Origin: Nitrospira sp.
GTDB taxonomy: Bacteria > Nitrospirota > Nitrospiria > Nitrospirales > Nitrospiraceae
Length of the DNA: 37,177 bases
Direction: 5' to 3'
Assembly (NCBI GenBank): GCA_016788465.1
Contig: JAEURV010000102.1
Coordinates: 1-37,177 of the forward strand
Below, one piece after another: positions 32,875 through 37,177 of the stretch. Numbering within the stretch: position 1 is the first letter of the stretch; each line of letters begins with the position of its first letter. The position numbers and the translations under genes were made by a program. The notes beneath the pieces are model-generated. The model did no database searches. It was not told where the DNA came from and worked only from the letters and a program-made list of their open reading frames with translations.

Positions 32875-33041
32875 GGTGAGATCAGGGAGAATTGCCATTT
32901 ACCGGGCAACCCATCGAGCCATATTTGTATACAATCGGCGGCCGTGGTGAGTTCCTCTATTCACGGTTAATCCAGCTTGAGTTCCAAGGGTTGCTCCAAG
33001 CGGTATGGAACGAAGTCAGTGTGACGACTGCGGCCTCGCAC

Positions 33042-35765
<2,724 letters not shown>

Positions 35766-35844
35766 AAAAAGTTGAATGAGTGTGTGGTGAGAGACAGTTG
35801 TTCTTGATGATAGTTTGGGTGTCGGTGCCCTAAATAACCGACGC

Positions 35845-35850
35845 AGTATA
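35845..35850 (-). promoter_or_regulatory. Candidate -10 element for secA
   Basis: On the minus strand TATACT lies about 80 bases before the secA ATG; no strong -35 is seen 17 bases upstream. The predicted leader includes GTCGGT/ACCGAC arms (near 35818-35842) that could form a small hairpin. No secM-like leader frame was recognised. Confidence 0.35.
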
Positions 35851-35902
35851 CAGCATCTTTTCGGTGAATCCTACCTGATCCTCCGGCAGCCTGTGCGATG
35901 CC

Positions 35903-35932
35903 TTGACAGGCGTTGATTCGGTCGCCTACGAT
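35903..35932 (+). promoter_or_regulatory. Sigma70-like promoter for the small His/Cys protein gene
   Basis: TTGACA (35903-35908), an 18-base spacer and TACGAT (35927-35932) on the plus strand. Transcription would start near 35939, about 70 bases before the ATG at 36009. The perfect -35 makes this the strongest promoter-like pair in the window. Confidence 0.55.
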
Positions 35933-36008
35933 ACGCGAGCTGTTGCATCTGTAGCATTGGTAAGCATGGTTAGGCAGGAACAGCCCTAATCGGGAAGCGC
36001 AGTCGAGC

Positions 36009-36314
36009 ATGAGCCACACAGTCCGAAAATTCTTGTCGATATTCCTTGTGCTCGGTGTTCTTGCTATCGGCGGTTTGGCTCAGGCGCAAGCTGCCGAACA
36101 TGCCGGGCACCATGCGCAGCATCAAGCGGCCACCCACGGGACCGTGCTCTGCTCCTGGATGTGTGCCGCCGGTACGATCCTCGACACCGAAGCCGTTCTG
36201 GTTCAATCAGAACCGCGTCCAATCGCGGTTGTCTTTCATACTCATTCTAACCGCATCGGCGCAGAGCATCCGTACATCACGCCGAGTCGAGCTCCGCCAG
36301 ATCTGCCGGCATAA
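36009..36314 (+). CDS. Small secreted His/Cys protein, copy 1 (unknown function)
   Basis: I do not recognise a named family. The 101-residue protein has a signal peptide (about 1-29, MSHTVRKFLSIFLVLGVLAI then GGLAQAQA). The mature part opens with a His-rich stretch, H31, H34, H35, H38, H43, followed by C48, W50 and C52 in LCSWMCAAG. The remaining 45 residues are polar with several prolines. The frame starting at 37013 encodes a paralogue with the same residues at the same spacing. Clustered His plus CxxxC in an exported protein suggests metal or haem binding, or a redox thiol pair; this is inference. A TlpA-type thioredoxin gene lies between the two copies, and a good promoter precedes this one. 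Confidence 0.75.
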   Translation: MSHTVRKFLSIFLVLGVLAIGGLAQAQAAEHAGHHAQHQAATHGTVLCSWMCAAGTILDTEAVLVQSEPRPIAVVFHTHSNRIGAEHPYITPSRAPPDLPA

Positions 36315-36323
36315 GCAGTCGCC

Positions 36324-36357
36324 GGTCTCTATACATTCACCCGTACGGTAGAGATCC
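36324..36357. other. Hairpin-forming segment between the small His/Cys gene and the tlpA-like gene
   Basis: GGTCTCTA (36324-36331) and TAGAGATCC (36349-36357) can pair with one bulged base, and the loop contains CCGTACGG (36341-36348), itself a palindrome. It lies 10 bases after the stop codon. No T-run follows directly, so partial termination or mRNA stabilisation are both possible. Confidence 0.35.
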
Positions 36358-36447
36358 TGGCCCAGGTCAGAATCCGTTAGGACGGAAGCTGAGCTGGGAG
36401 TTTTCTCCATTTCATATTCATCGTGGATAGTGTGGAGGGCCATGAAC

Positions 36448-37002
36448 ATGAGTCGAATGAATAGTCAGAGAATCGTTGCCAGGCTCCTGCTCACAGGTGT
36501 GATGCTGATGCTCGGCAGCAGCCTCGTGTGGGCCATGGGCTCACGTGTGCCGGCGGTGGGGACAGCGGTTGAGGATTTTCGTTTGGTTGACTTAGAGGGC
36601 AAGCAGCAAAGTCTGAGCCAGTATCGCGGAAAGGTCGTATTGGTGAATTTCTGGGCGACCTGGTGCAAGCCCTGCACGACGGAAATGCCGGCGATGCAGG
36701 CCATGTATGACAAGCTCCGAGATAAGGGATTTGTGGTGCTGGCGGTCAACGAACTGGAAGATGAGGTCAAAGTGCGCGATCACATCAAACAGCATGGCCA
36801 TACCTTCCCGGTACTCATGGATCGAGATAATAAGGTGGCGAACCAGTTCGGAGTGTTCGGGTTGCCGGTCAGTGTGTTCATTGATGAAAAGGGTGTCGTG
36901 CAAGAATACATCAAGGGCGGGCTGTTGACCGAACAGGTGATCCTCGACACCGTGGCACGGATCCAGAAACCGGAACCGATGAAGGCGGCGTCGCTCAAGT
37001 AG
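36448..37002 (+). CDS. TlpA/ResA-family exported thiol-disulfide oxidoreductase
   Basis: A 184-residue thioredoxin-fold protein exported by an N-terminal signal (helix around RIVARLLLTGVMLMLGSSLVWA) and possibly retained as an anchor. The thioredoxin domain covers about 45-175, with the active site NFWATWCKPCTTEMP, a cis-proline in FGVFGLPVSVFID, and the TlpA/ResA central insert. The first usable start by Shine-Dalgarno spacing is ATG 36448 (GGAGG 9 bases before); ATG 36442 and GTG 36430 are alternatives. It lies between two His/Cys-rich small secreted paralogues, the second starting 10 bases after its stop, so it probably reduces or loads their cysteines. Cytochrome c maturation is another known role for this family. 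Confidence 0.9.
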   Translation: MSRMNSQRIVARLLLTGVMLMLGSSLVWAMGSRVPAVGTAVEDFRLVDLEGKQQSLSQYRGKVVLVNFWATWCKPCTTEMPAMQAMYDKLRDKGFVVLAVNELEDEVKVRDHIKQHGHTFPVLMDRDNKVANQFGVFGLPVSVFIDEKGVVQEYIKGGLLTEQVILDTVARIQKPEPMKAASLK

Positions 37003-37012
37003 TCGAAGAAGT

Positions 37013-37177
37013 ATGTTGGCAAGATTGAAACAATCATGGTTTGTGTGGTCGCTCTTGACCTGTCTCGTGCTGGTGAATGGAGCGATGGCCGCACCAAGCG
37101 TGGGCCACGCGGAGCACCACGCAGACCATAAGGCCGGGACTCATTCGACTGGACTCTGTGCCTGGCTCTGTGCGGCA
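37013..37177 (+). CDS. Small secreted His/Cys protein, copy 2 (cut by window edge)
   Basis: An ATG at 37013, 10 bases after the tlpA-like stop and preceded by GAAGAAG, opens a frame that stays open for 55 codons to the window end. It has a signal peptide (about 1-27, ending AMA-A) and then H32, H35, H36, H39, H44, C49, W51 and C53, the same residues and spacing as the protein at 36009 shifted by one. The shared pattern is HAxHHAxHxAxTH, three residues, LCxWxCAA. The signal peptides differ, so the conservation is concentrated in the motif. Co-transcription with the thioredoxin gene is very likely. The function is unknown. Confidence 0.75.
   Translation, partial: MLARLKQSWFVWSLLTCLVLVNGAMAAPSVGHAEHHADHKAGTHSTGLCAWLCAA

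Noticed and set aside
32774-33041. Possible RNA gene between secA and midA
   Set aside because: No tRNA-like cloverleaf or convincing conserved structure could be seen; only a promoter-like pair is supportable.

Overview
The window looks like chromosome from a Nitrospira-type bacterium (phylum Nitrospirota). That reading rests on overall protein resemblance, on a complete bacterial complex I operon with a fused nuoCD, on an acyl-homoserine-lactone (AHL) locus of the sort reported in nitrifiers, and on purine-rich GTGAAAAG-type intergenic repeats. No database search was possible, so the assignment is an inference. No rRNA, tRNA, CRISPR array, insertion sequence or phage gene was seen.

Left part (1-9398): signalling. 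A giant multi-PAS/GAF sensor protein (minus strand) runs off the left edge. Upstream of it lies a soluble NarL-type two-component pair (histidine kinase and response regulator, overlapping by 4 bp). A 475-base intergenic region then carries two near-identical 20-bp lux-box dyads, one facing the two-component operon and one facing a luxI-type AHL synthase. A convergent luxR-type receptor/regulator follows, and divergent from it is a FadL-type outer-membrane transporter. Together these look like a quorum-sensing module: LuxI makes the signal, LuxR binds it, the lux boxes control luxI and probably the kinase operon, and FadL may help a hydrophobic signal across the outer membrane.

Middle part (9418-16159): housekeeping and accessory genes, namely uvrC, a DapF-fold protein with both catalytic cysteines replaced by serine, a glyoxalase/VOC protein, a GNAT acetyltransferase translationally coupled to a polysaccharide deacetylase, a site-2-protease-like M50 peptidase with CBS domains, and a YihY/BrkB membrane protein that directly follows nuoN.

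Right-centre (16185-32773): a 13-gene NADH:quinone oxidoreductase operon in the order nuoA-B-CD-E-F-G-H-I-J-K-L-M-N, read on the minus strand. Its first gene is a MidA/NDUFAF7-type methyltransferase, a family whose mitochondrial member methylates the NuoD homologue during complex I assembly. Several intercistronic gaps carry GTGAAAAG/CTTTTCAC inverted repeats, one of which encodes the tail of NuoE.

Right end (33042-37177): secA (minus strand), then a plus-strand cluster of a small secreted His/Cys protein, a TlpA-type thioredoxin, and a second paralogue of the small protein cut by the window edge. The two small proteins share an exactly spaced His-rich plus CxxxC motif, suggesting an uncharacterised metal- or redox-handling cassette.
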